A stretch of DNA of 32,557 nt, taken from positions 1-32,557 of the forward strand of contig NZ_JABELD010000080.1 in the NCBI RefSeq assembly GCF_018853445.1. The letters run 5' to 3'. Made by a program: the position numbers and the translations under genes. The notes beneath the pieces were generated by a model. It was not told where the DNA came from, searched no databases, and saw nothing but the letters and a program-made list of their open reading frames with translations. The DNA is from Acidithiobacillus concretivorus (GTDB lineage Bacteria > Pseudomonadota > Gammaproteobacteria > Acidithiobacillales > Acidithiobacillaceae). Shown piece by piece: positions 1-6,808 of this stretch (within the stretch, counting starts at the first letter, position 1; every line of letters starts with the position of its first letter).

Positions 1-1
1 A

Positions 2-313
2 TCAGAAGGCCCTTGGGATGCGGGTGGCATGAATTTCAATGGGCCGCATGGTGGTCCCATGAACATGAATAGTGGCAACTACGGCGGTTATGGGCAGCCT
101 TATCAGGGCGAATATCAGGGCGGTGGGAGTTATGGAGCCCCGCAATCCTATGGGCAGCAGCCTAATTATGGTCCGCCGCCCGGATACGGATATCCCAACC
201 AGGGCGGTTATCCTGGAGGCTATCCCCAGCAGCAAATGCGGCCCATGACCCCGCCACCGATGGGCCCCTATCAGTCGCCTTATGGTTATTCGCCTTATGG
301 CTATGGTCGTTAG
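2..313 (+). CDS. Gly/Tyr/Pro/Gln-rich low-complexity protein, C-terminal part
   Basis: The reading frame is open from base 2 to the stop at 311-313, so this is the end of a longer gene whose start lies outside the window; the ATG at 29 is in frame but need not be the start. The visible part is almost entirely Gly, Tyr, Pro, Gln, Asn and Met, with repeated GGY, PYGY and YGQ units (for example YQSPYGYSPYGYGR at the end). It is therefore probably disordered, with the aromatic/Gly pattern typical of proteins that self-associate. No fold or family is recognisable. The next gene, a ParA-like ATPase, starts 62 bases downstream on the same strand, so the two may be co-transcribed. The function is unknown; a partner or cargo adaptor of the ATPase is inference only. 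Confidence 0.6.
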   Translation, partial: SEGPWDAGGMNFNGPHGGPMNMNSGNYGGYGQPYQGEYQGGGSYGAPQSYGQQPNYGPPPGYGYPNQGGYPGGYPQQQMRPMTPPPMGPYQSPYGYSPYGYGR

Positions 314-375
314 ACCATCGTAATCTCGCCATGGGGAGCTCCTGAGTTGCCCATGGCCTAGCCAGCGAGATATTC

Positions 376-1002
376 ATGCGTCTGATCGTGGCATCCATGA
401 AGGGCGGATCCGGCAAAAGCACGGTGAGTTTCAATCTCGCCGTGTGGCTGGCCTACCGGGTATCCGTTTGTCTGTATGATCTGGATCCCCAAGGGACCTT
501 GAGGGATGTTTGTGCAGACCGTACTGAACAGCAGATTTCTCCAGCACTGAGCGTTGCTTCTACGCTGGGTGCTGCAGTGCATTCTTCGGCTTATACCCTG
601 ATTGACAGTAGCTATTCTGCGTTCAGGGCATTGCGGGCGGCTATGGACTCTGCGGATGCCATCCTGATGCCTGTGGGCCCCAGTCAGGCCGACATTTGGT
701 CTGCACAGCGTTTTCTGGAGGATTGTGTGAAATGGTCGGCCCCTCCAGTTTGGGCGTTCATCAATCGGGCCGACACCCATCATGCTGTTCACGAAAGTGA
801 TGACGCTGCCGCTGCGCTGCGCCAACTTCCTCATGTCAAAGCATTGGGGGTGCGGCTTGGGCAACGTACGGCTTTTCGGCGCTCGCTCAGTGAGGCGCGC
901 GCTGTTTTTGAACTGGATGCGAGCAGCAAAGCCAGTTTGGAGTTTGCGCAGCTCGTCAAGGCCATCTATCCATCACTTCACTCCGGCGACGGCAGCGGCT
1001 AG
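376..1002 (+). CDS. ParA/MinD-type P-loop ATPase, orphan
   Basis: This 208-residue protein opens with the deviant Walker A box of the ParA/MinD family, KGGSGKST at residues 9-16, with the signature lysine (K9) as well as the P-loop lysine (K14). The Walker A' motif follows as DLDPQG at 35-40. Family members are ATP-dependent dimers that bind DNA or membrane and distribute plasmids, chromosomes, protein clusters or organelle-like bodies. At about 208 residues it is the short form without the N-terminal DNA-binding region of plasmid ParA. No parB-like gene or centromere-like repeat is visible nearby, so it is an orphan. Its neighbours are a Gly/Tyr-rich disordered protein upstream and a TPR protein 51 bases downstream, which suggests positioning of a protein assembly rather than DNA partition. 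The cargo cannot be told from the sequence. The stop codon lies inside a perfect palindrome. Confidence 0.85.
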   Translation: MRLIVASMKGGSGKSTVSFNLAVWLAYRVSVCLYDLDPQGTLRDVCADRTEQQISPALSVASTLGAAVHSSAYTLIDSSYSAFRALRAAMDSADAILMPVGPSQADIWSAQRFLEDCVKWSAPPVWAFINRADTHHAVHESDDAAAALRQLPHVKALGVRLGQRTAFRRSLSEARAVFELDASSKASLEFAQLVKAIYPSLHSGDGSG

Positions 1003-1013
1003 CCGCTGCCGTC
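988..1013. repeat. Perfect 26-bp palindrome spanning the parA-like stop codon
   Basis: The arm GACGGCAGCGGC (988-999) is followed by TA and then its exact reverse complement at 1002-1013. The stop codon TAG (1000-1002) sits at the centre. As RNA this would fold into a very stable GC-rich hairpin between the ATPase gene and the TPR gene. There is no run of T after it, so it is not a standard intrinsic terminator; RNA stabilisation, partial termination or a protein-binding site are all possible. Confidence 0.75.
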
Positions 1014-1053
1014 TTATGGATATACCCGATGATCAATCAGGGAGTCTGATCCA

Positions 1054-1809
1054 ATGAAACATTCCATCTTCCAGCGCTTCACCCAACATCCCGTAATTAC
1101 GGTAGGCATTGTCTTGCCCGCAATCATGGTGGCCACAAGTCTGCAATTCCCCGAAATCGCCCAAAATCCCTTCATGCGCAGTCTCCAGGTGATTCCCTGC
1201 GCTGAAGCGGCCGCACTCCCATCGACCAGCCCCACAGCCAGTGCAAAACAAGTGGTAGCACCTGCACAATCGATGACGCCAGTGAAAAAGACGCCATCGG
1301 TCAAAACAGCGGACACCAACCACAAAAAAATCCCACCCAAGGTCACAAAAACCCCGGCGACCAAAAAAGAGCTCCACCCTTCGCAGAAACCGGCTGCCCA
1401 GGCAGCACCTTCTTTAACGCTGCCCAAACCCGCATCCATGCAGTCCCTGACCAAGCCGGAAATGGCACTATTGATCAGTGCTCGCGAAGCTTACTGGAAA
1501 CGGGATGCTCCCAAATCCATAGCCGACTATAAGAAATTATTGCAGAAGGTACCGAATCATCCCGGGATCTATGGAGAAATGGGCAATGTCTACTACATGA
1601 CCGGACAGTATGCGCCTGCAGGAAAAGCGTATGCGGCCGCCGCACGAGAAATGATCCATTTGCATCTTTATGCTGAAGCGTATGGCCTGCTCCCGCTCAT
1701 CGGTTCGTTGAATCCACATGAAGCCTCCGCTATCGCGCACTCTCTGGCCATGCAGAGGAATGCGGCGACTGCGAAAATGCGACATCGTGATCAGAAGCCA
1801 CGTCAGTAA
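1054..1809 (+). CDS. Membrane-anchored TPR-repeat protein
   Basis: The 251-residue product has a hydrophobic segment near the N-terminus (about residues 13-30) that could be an uncleaved anchor or signal peptide. A long Ala/Pro/Lys/Thr-rich linker follows (about 50-125). The C-terminal helical region (about 128-230) contains TPR-like helix pairs, seen in AYWKRDAPKSIADYKKLL and GNVYYMTGQYAPAGKAYAAA. TPRs are protein-binding scaffolds. The ATG at 1054 has a reasonable ribosome-binding site (CAGGGAG, 9 bases upstream). It lies 51 bases after the ParA-like gene and was probably co-transcribed, across the palindrome at 988-1013. The layout of anchor, extended linker and TPR suits a cell-envelope protein that reaches into the periplasm, but its partner is unknown. 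Confidence 0.7.
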   Translation: MKHSIFQRFTQHPVITVGIVLPAIMVATSLQFPEIAQNPFMRSLQVIPCAEAAALPSTSPTASAKQVVAPAQSMTPVKKTPSVKTADTNHKKIPPKVTKTPATKKELHPSQKPAAQAAPSLTLPKPASMQSLTKPEMALLISAREAYWKRDAPKSIADYKKLLQKVPNHPGIYGEMGNVYYMTGQYAPAGKAYAAAAREMIHLHLYAEAYGLLPLIGSLNPHEASAIAHSLAMQRNAATAKMRHRDQKPRQ

Positions 1810-1969
1810 TTCAGGGCTCCGGGACTGTATTACCTGGGACACCCACTACCTGCCATTTAGAAAACAATTAGGGCACGGCCTGGAGATTGGAGATGCTTGA
1901 TTCGCTCCATTCAGGCCGCCTTCAAGCAATATTTCGACGCATAAACGAGTTACTACGGATATTCAGGTG

Positions 1970-2251
1970 ATGCGGCAGAAAGACACGCGAGACAAACGAA
2001 TAAACCTTCCGGTCACTTTGGATTCAGAGCAAGACCTCAGTCGTATGTTGATGGGTTTCAGCATCAGCGAAGAGAGCTGGTTGGATCTGGTCAAGTCAAA
2101 ATGGAATTTACAGAAAGCCATGGCCTGGGCCAATGCGCGATTGCAAGAAGTGGAAACCTTAAGTACAGAAACACAAAAAGCTTACTTGCGGGTCATGATC
2201 ACACTCTATGGCTCCTCACCAAAGGGTGTTGGTATGGCGGAAGCCAATTAG
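1970..2251 (+). CDS. Hypothetical small helical protein
   Basis: The gene encodes about 93 residues from the ATG at 1970; a GTG at 1967 is immediately upstream and in frame. The product is charged and mostly helical, with a central stretch SWLDLVKSKWNLQKAMAWA followed by STETQKAYLRVMITLYG. I do not recognise a family. The Trp-rich helical pattern is loosely like granule-associated phasin proteins, but the resemblance is too weak to name it. It lies 157 bases after the TPR gene and 11 bases before another small gene on the same strand, so a small operon leading to the V4R-like gene at 2487 is plausible. Confidence 0.5.
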   Translation: MRQKDTRDKRINLPVTLDSEQDLSRMLMGFSISEESWLDLVKSKWNLQKAMAWANARLQEVETLSTETQKAYLRVMITLYGSSPKGVGMAEAN

Positions 2252-2262
2252 GCGATCAAGCT

Positions 2263-2433
2263 ATGAGGACCTTCTGGCAGGCCATCATGGAGGCGTATTG
2301 GAACAAGAAAATGGCAGACGGAAATCCGGTTTGGCAGACAGAAAATGCCAAAAAACTGTCCTCTGTGAAGGTTGAAAAACCGAGAAAAAAGGCTAATTCC
2401 CCACCCATAGCACCGAACCAACCAAGACAATGA
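2263..2433 (+). CDS. Hypothetical small basic protein
   Basis: A short frame of 56 residues starts at the ATG at 2263, only 11 bases after the preceding small gene stops. The product begins MRTFWQAIMEAYWNKKMADG and ends in a Lys/Pro/Asn-rich basic tail. The same frame is open upstream to 2101, but that part overlaps the preceding gene in another frame and is probably a shadow. No strong ribosome-binding site is visible; translational coupling to the previous gene is possible. No family is recognised and the call rests only on position and spacing. Confidence 0.3.
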   Translation: MRTFWQAIMEAYWNKKMADGNPVWQTENAKKLSSVKVEKPRKKANSPPIAPNQPRQ

Positions 2434-2486
2434 AACAGAATAAACCATCCTATCTGGCAACTTGACTCATTGAAGCGAGTAAAAAA

Positions 2487-3821
2487 ATGATCCATCCAGA
2501 AGCCTCATCCAATACCGGCATCATGACCATATCCCATGAGCCGTTTGTCTTTCACTGCAACCACTACAATCGCTTTCTTCAATTGGTGATCGAAGACTGC
2601 CATTACATTGACCGTGAACCCATTCTGGTAAAATCGGCTACAGAAGTCAGCTTCCGACAACTTCAGGCAACTTTTCGGGAACACCCGGAATGGTCCATGG
2701 CAGATCGCCTCCAGTATGCAGAAGACCTGTACCGCTTTTGCGGATTTGGAGACCTGCCCTTGGGCACCTTGCCTCACTCAGCCGAACCAGAGTTGGCGCT
2801 CATCGAAAATCACTCCCATTACGGGGCCGCACTGCGCCTGAATTATGGCAAGCGGCGCTGGCCGGGGGAGCATTTTGATCTGGGCTATGCCATAGGGGCC
2901 GTATCGGCCATTTATGGACAGTCTTATGGGGGTAAAATCGATAGAGATGCGCTCTCCATGGGGCAGGTGTCGACCCGCTTTCATCTACATCTGCGCAATG
3001 ATGGGGATCCATTCCCCTTGGACATACCGGAGATCCCCCAGGCCGTTCTGCCTCAGGGTGCCGATCAGGTACCTCCGCGACATATCGGCTTGCATATCGA
3101 TGAAAACGCTATTATGGCTGCGGTGGGCACCTTGCCACTGACCGGGGATGCTGACGGATTGATTCCCGCCTTTGGCGTTTTTCTCACGCGCCACTACGCG
3201 GACTACTACAATCTGGTGTCTTTTCGCTTTGAACGGGCACTTCAGGAAGCACTCAACACGCATCGCTATTTAGGGGAGATGCTGTGGTACGAGTATCCCG
3301 CTCTGTTTTACTACAAGGAGAAATTCCAGCATCTTCAGGGCCAGGAACTGGCCAGAACCTTGTTGATAGAAGCGGGCCATATTTGCGGGTTCAACACCAT
3401 GGGCGGCATCATGCGTTCGGACCCTTGGTATCAGTTGATTGTCCCGCAACTGCAATGCCGTGAGGACTGGCTATCCGGCATCATTGCCTGCATCAATGCG
3501 CTCGGTTGGGGTGTATGGCGTATTCAGGAAATCATTCCTAATGAGCGACTGGTACTGCGTGCCTGGTATCCTTACGAATCACTCGGTCATCTGCGTGCTT
3601 TTGGCCAGGCAGATCACCCCATTGATTATTTGATGACGGGCATTGGCTCTTCTCTGATGAACCTGCTCTATACGGCAGACATCACCACCAGGCCCGATCT
3701 CACTTTGGAATTTTACTATCAGGTAAACCGTTCCAAAGCCGGATTCTGGGCCAGACAAACGCGTTGTGTAGCCATGGGAGATCCCTATTCCGAGATTGTG
3801 GTGGGGCGCAACATTTTATGA
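2487..3821 (+). CDS. Two-domain V4R-like protein of unknown function
   Basis: The 444-residue product looks like two related halves. The N-half begins FHCNHYNRFLQLVIED and the C-half begins near residue 235 with HYADYYNLVSFRFERALQEA. The C-half ends RCVAMGDPYSEIVVG, close to the C-terminal signature of V4R (4-vinyl reductase-like) domains, where a conserved Cys pair, C...GDPYC, usually occurs; here the second Cys is replaced by Ser. V4R domains are small-molecule-binding modules, often sensory or adaptor-like. No DNA-binding or enzymatic domain is attached. The start is uncertain: ATG 2487 has only a weak upstream GCGAG, and ATG 2523 also fits. The family assignment is from motif memory and is tentative. 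The gene closes the + strand block, and the accessory island begins after it. Confidence 0.55.
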   Translation: MIHPEASSNTGIMTISHEPFVFHCNHYNRFLQLVIEDCHYIDREPILVKSATEVSFRQLQATFREHPEWSMADRLQYAEDLYRFCGFGDLPLGTLPHSAEPELALIENHSHYGAALRLNYGKRRWPGEHFDLGYAIGAVSAIYGQSYGGKIDRDALSMGQVSTRFHLHLRNDGDPFPLDIPEIPQAVLPQGADQVPPRHIGLHIDENAIMAAVGTLPLTGDADGLIPAFGVFLTRHYADYYNLVSFRFERALQEALNTHRYLGEMLWYEYPALFYYKEKFQHLQGQELARTLLIEAGHICGFNTMGGIMRSDPWYQLIVPQLQCREDWLSGIIACINALGWGVWRIQEIIPNERLVLRAWYPYESLGHLRAFGQADHPIDYLMTGIGSSLMNLLYTADITTRPDLTLEFYYQVNRSKAGFWARQTRCVAMGDPYSEIVVGRNIL

Positions 3822-4052
3822 TTGCAAGCGGTCTCTCTCAGTGGGCCTATCCTTGAAAAAAGTGGTTTGTAATCCTGCATAATGTCACCATGTTTCCGAG
3901 CAACAAACTGAGTCACCTTGTTGCTCTATATGAGCATGCAGTGTAACGATTTCTTATTTGTCACCGACTCGACGACATCCGTCAATCAGTCCGAAACCAA
4001 AATTACTGAGCGCGTACTTATCAATATCAACGTTCAGCGCGGAGGGCTGGCG

Positions 4053-4176
4053 ATGAAGAAAGAAGAGAAAGTCGCTTATCGGCGGCAACAAGTGGATGAA
4101 TTTTAGGCGAACAGCCTTACAGTTAAGAATTATTGTGCGCAGGCGGGGGTTGCCGTAGCTACACTGCATTCTTTGC
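4053..4176 (+). pseudogene. Remnant of an IS66-type small transposition gene (helix-turn-helix)
   Basis: From the ATG at 4053, behind a good GGAGGG ribosome-binding site, the frame reads MKKEEKVAYRRQQVDEF, then a TAG at 4104-4106. It then continues in the same frame as ANSLTVKNYCAQAGVAVATLH before homology is lost at about 4176. This matches the N-terminal helix-turn-helix of the small accessory proteins found in IS66-type elements (my recollection of the pattern AYRR..V..F..SG.T...YC...GV...TLH). The gene is doubly broken, by an amber codon and by truncation where the IS21-type end repeats begin. It cannot be functional. Confidence 0.6.
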
Positions 4177-4357
4177 CAGGAGCAAACTTTATTACAATGG
4201 AATTTAAGAGGTAAACTGTCGAAACTGGACTCAGGAGTAAACTTTATTTCAACTTGGTTTCCTCCGCTTATAACAATCAATAGGTTGAGGTGTATTCAGG
4301 AGCAAACTTTATTGCCCGCATACAATGCTGTTGACGGACAAAATAGTTTCATCCAGG
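4177..4357. mobile_element. IS21-type element end: three direct repeats and an abutted second end
   Basis: Three copies of a repeat with core CAGGAGCAAACTTTATT start at 4177, 4232 (one base different) and 4297, spaced 55 and 65 bases apart. The last runs into CCCGCATACA. A 4-base spacer (4325-4328) follows, then an inverted copy starting TGTTGACGGACAAAATAG and ending with CATCC at 4354, to 4357. IS21-family ends are known for several internal repeats that bind the transposase and for ends that start TGT. The same arrangement, with 58 and 65 base spacings and a 5-base spacer, recurs at 9393-9575. No istA or istB coding sequence is present here, so this is a terminal scar, possibly from a tandem or circular junction. 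Confidence 0.55.
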
Positions 4358-4636
4358 CGTTTCCCCTGAATTGCGGGGGGCTGGACCTGCTTGACAGACG
4401 CACCCGACTCTACGCGAATAATGCAGGCATGGTCATGGGGTGGCGCTCCTCGGCGAGGCCTTGCTCATGGACGACTGGCTGCCGTAGTATTCTCTATGAC
4501 CTGATGACAGTTAAAGACTGATTACGGTCGTTCAGCAGCGGAAAGCAAATGACCCAAAGCAGTCATTCAAGGTGGGCATCGTCGGCGCCCGGAGTTCGGC
4601 TAGAACGATTCTACTATATTGATAGTACGAGTATTT
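4358..4636. other. Non-coding stretch before the insertion sequence
   Basis: No convincing gene is visible on either strand. The small open frame on the + strand (about 4285-4521) runs through the repeat above and has no recognisable protein pattern. The stretch 4520-4575 contains AATGACCCAAAGCAGTCATT, which resembles a motif I remember from many proteobacterial intergenic regions (often mis-translated as small proteins). This is recollection only. Confidence 0.4.
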
Positions 4637-4683
4637 TCCAATCCATAAAAGAGTCTGGAGAGTGGTTGTTAGAGAATACCCTG

Positions 4684-5940
4684 TCAGCCGGTTTTCGGGG
4701 TCCGTCCATGGATCGTTTTGAACAGTCTTTGACGGGCCTTTTGAAGCTGGTCCGCCGCCTCGTTGTCGCTGATTTGGTAAGCGAGCTGGTCAAGTATTTC
4801 AAAGCTTGCTCCGGGTTTCAAATAGCTTTCTGCCTGGGGCAATGACTTAAGCTTGTCATAGGGCGTCATCATGTTCTCATAGCGGTAGAGCTTGCGTTGT
4901 TTGCCTTTGGCATCTGTGTAGGTTTCCGGGAAGAAGCAGGGACGGTGGAAGTTGATATAGGGGTTGAGGTGTTGCTGGTTGAAGGTGTTGATCAGTGCCG
5001 CCCAGCGTTGGGGAATGTGGCTGTACCCGAACAGCTTTCTCACCACAGCGCCGTTTTTGCTTTCGGCCAGGGCGTTGTCATTGGAATAACGTGAACGGGA
5101 CTTGGTGAACTCGATGCGCAGTTTCTCCAGCAGCCCGGCGACCCGTTTGTTGATGTATTCCGAGCCGTTGTCGGAGTGGAAGCCGAGCACGGTAAAGGGG
5201 AAACTGTCCAACAGCTGCTCCAGGGCTGGAATGAGGTGGTGCTCGCTAATTTTCTCGACGCTCACGACGATCTCGAACTGTGTGTGTTCATCCACGGCGT
5301 TGATGTGATACACGCCTTTCTGTTTGTCCAAGTCGCCTTGATGGACCGTATCGATGCGGATATAGCCGGGCTGGCCGTTGGGCTGAGGTTTGCGCCGCTC
5401 GCCGATGGTCGATGCTTTGGGTTGGGTCTTTGCAAAGTGGCACCGCTGGCGGGTGTAGGTGGTGGATTTTCTCAGGTTATACAGGTGGCTCACGGAGATC
5501 GCGGACAGCCGCTTGTACTCGGCCTGACCGAAGACCGTGCAGGCCCGTTCACACAGCTTCTTGATGGCCTGGCCGCAGGGCGTGTCGTGGCGCTCATCCA
5601 TCGCAGCCAGCAGGCGGATATCCTCGGCGGTATACTGGTACTGGAAACCGGCCACAGTGCGCTGGCGGCGCTGTAGCCGACCGTGTTGGCGATACTGAGC
5701 AATCAGTCGGGTGATCTGCTGACGAGAGTAACCACTGACCTTCATCAGATAACGGATCACCACCCCTCTGGCGGGGCGGGACAACGTTACATACCGGAAC
5801 TTGACCAGTTCCCCCTGAATCCAGCGGTAGCACGTGTCCTTGTCGCCCATGACCGAAAAGGCCACCGCCTGGGTGCCGGACAGAAAAGTGTCGAGTTGAT
5901 CAATCGTCTTTAACTCTTCCAGTTTCATGATGGTTTTCAT
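4684..5940 (-). CDS. DDE integrase-core transposase
   Basis: The 418-residue product has an N-terminal helix-turn-helix region (SGYSRQQITRLIAQYR, about 69-84) and an rve-type catalytic core. The acidic triad is visible: D197 in IRIDTVHQGD, D257 in HSDNGSEY and E293 in NDNALAESKNG. The spacing of 35 residues between the second Asp and the Glu is the classic D35E arrangement of retroviral-type integrases. The protein cuts and joins DNA at the ends of its insertion sequence. All key residues are present and the frame is uninterrupted, so the element may still be active, unlike the others in this island. Start choice: GGAGGA abuts the ATG at 5940, while a second in-frame ATG at 5928 has the better spacing. 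Confidence 0.9.
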   Translation of the reverse strand: MKTIMKLEELKTIDQLDTFLSGTQAVAFSVMGDKDTCYRWIQGELVKFRYVTLSRPARGVVIRYLMKVSGYSRQQITRLIAQYRQHGRLQRRQRTVAGFQYQYTAEDIRLLAAMDERHDTPCGQAIKKLCERACTVFGQAEYKRLSAISVSHLYNLRKSTTYTRQRCHFAKTQPKASTIGERRKPQPNGQPGYIRIDTVHQGDLDKQKGVYHINAVDEHTQFEIVVSVEKISEHHLIPALEQLLDSFPFTVLGFHSDNGSEYINKRVAGLLEKLRIEFTKSRSRYSNDNALAESKNGAVVRKLFGYSHIPQRWAALINTFNQQHLNPYINFHRPCFFPETYTDAKGKQRKLYRYENMMTPYDKLKSLPQAESYLKPGASFEILDQLAYQISDNEAADQLQKARQRLFKTIHGRTPKTG

Positions 5941-5976
5941 TCCTCCATCATGAACGTATCCCGATTATGTTGCAGC

Positions 5977-6038
5977 CCACTCCAGACGCATTTCATGTTA
6001 GAAACACGTTCCACCCTTCAGACTCATTTCATATTGGA
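5977..6038. repeat. Tandem copies of the IS right terminal repeat
   Basis: Two direct copies of a terminal-type repeat lie upstream of the transposase: CCACTCCAGACGCATTTCAT at 5977-5996 and CCACCCTTCAGACTCATTTC at 6011-6030. Both match the reverse complement of the left end (4643-4665). The outer copy extends to ATTGGA like the left end and is the probable tip. The inner copy could be an extra transposase-binding site, or the element's own end preserved next to an older one. Confidence 0.5.
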
Positions 6039-6346
6039 CAAGGTTATTCGTTGATTTTTTCTGGATATCACCATAACATCTTCGTAAGGGCAAGCACTGG
6101 TGAATGCTTCGAGAAATATTGTCCAGAACAAATTTCGTTGGGACAATTTGGTGCGTTTGTTCCATCCGGAAGACTCTATAATTTTCAATGTACATTGATT
6201 ATATGGAGAAAATAATCATGCATACGGTTTTACGCACCACCCAAACATTTTTCGTCGCACCTTTTTAGGCACCTACTTTAAGTTAGGCCTTTCGCCACCT
6301 CAAATTCATCCTCCATCTCAATAACGCAATCACGAAAAGGAAATAC
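6039..6346. other. AT-rich leader of the gene cassette
   Basis: No gene is visible in these 308 bases. The composition is more AT-rich than the flanks. A -10-like TATAAT is at 6177-6182, but no well-spaced -35 box precedes it. The integron-type core heptamer GTTAGGC is at 6282-6288, 59 bases before the first cassette gene. A ribosome-binding site AAAAGG lies at 6335-6340. There is no integrase gene; the upstream insertion sequence may have removed one. Confidence 0.5.
6282..6288 (+). other. Candidate upstream recombination core site (attI-like or attC remnant)
   Basis: The heptamer GTTAGGC fits the integron core consensus GTTRRRY and, preceded by TTTAA, resembles the 3' end of attI sites, which is where a first cassette joins. 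It lies on the correct side of, and at a typical distance from, the cassette's first gene. The 50 bases upstream do not fold like an attC: the candidate inner arms are direct rather than inverted, and the left box is off by one base. A heptamer of this consensus is expected by chance about once per kilobase per strand, so this is only suggestive. Confidence 0.35.
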
Positions 6347-6808
6347 ATGGAGAAGATTGACCTTGTAATGCGCCTACTGCGAGAAGATGAGCGTACGCCA
6401 TGGGTTGCTGACCAAGTCGCTTCATCGTTTGCTCAAGGGGTATCAATGAACGTCAAGGAGGCGCTCTCAGATGCTCAGTTCTACAGTCTTGAGCCTTCTG
6501 ATCTAACAAGCCGCGAACGACAGAAGCGCGAGAAATACGAAACGACAAGACCGTACTCGGATGAGGAAAAACTTGAACTGCTCACTGAAGCATTAGACAC
6601 TCTCTACGTTGATCTTCCTGCGATTCGAGTAGCAGCACTCAAATCGCTCCTCGACCTAGGGATGGCCGCCTCTACGATCAAGTTTGCTCCGCCGGATGAG
6701 CCTGAGCAGGGGCGGCACGGATATGCCGTGGAACTCCAAGAATTGAGCAAGACACAAGAATTTCTGAAATCAAACTTTGAACGGTTTCAACAGGAGTTGG
6801 CGAAGTGA
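6347..6808 (+). CDS. Hypothetical helical partner of the cassette nuclease
   Basis: The 153-residue product is strongly charged and predicted by eye to be all-helical, with Glu/Lys-rich stretches and a Tyr-Ser-Asp-Glu-Glu segment (YSDEEKLELLTEALDTLYVD, about 70-89). I recognise no family, catalytic motif, signal peptide or membrane segment. The ATG at 6347 has an upstream AAAAGG. Its stop TGA overlaps the GTG start of the nuclease-like gene in the sequence GTGA, so translation is probably coupled and the two proteins may act together. Plausible roles are a regulatory, targeting or neutralising partner of the nuclease, but none of these is shown by the sequence. Confidence 0.7.
   Translation: MEKIDLVMRLLREDERTPWVADQVASSFAQGVSMNVKEALSDAQFYSLEPSDLTSRERQKREKYETTRPYSDEEKLELLTEALDTLYVDLPAIRVAALKSLLDLGMAASTIKFAPPDEPEQGRHGYAVELQELSKTQEFLKSNFERFQQELAK

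Larger units (their letters stand above)
4637..6038 (-). mobile_element. Insertion sequence of about 1.4 kb with one DDE transposase
   Basis: A single intact transposase gene (4684-5940) is flanked by imperfect inverted repeats. The left end TCCAAT plus CCATAAAAGAGTCTGGAG (about 4637-4665) pairs with the right end ending in CAGACTCATTTCATATTGGA (about 6011-6038), with one gap and a few mismatches. A further copy of the right repeat sits just inside it at 5977-5999. I see no clear target-site duplication, so the exact tips may be off by a few bases. The transposase type (stand-alone integrase core of about 418 residues) fits ISNCY/IS1202-like or IS481-like groups; the family is not certain. 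Confidence 0.7.

Noticed and set aside
2101-2262. An upstream extension of the small gene at 2263
   Set aside because: This part overlaps the better-supported gene at 1970-2251 in a different frame and shows no family pattern.
3840-3900. A promoter at TTGAAA with CATAAT before the IS66-type remnant
   Set aside because: The spacing of 19 bases is poor and there is no intact gene for it to serve.
4285-4521. A 78-codon + strand frame after the IS21-type repeats
   Set aside because: It runs through the terminal repeat, has no ribosome-binding site and no recognisable protein pattern; chance frame.
6231-6288. A second attC site at the left edge of the cassette
   Set aside because: The left box is off by one base and the inner arms are direct repeats, not inverted, so it does not fold as attC.
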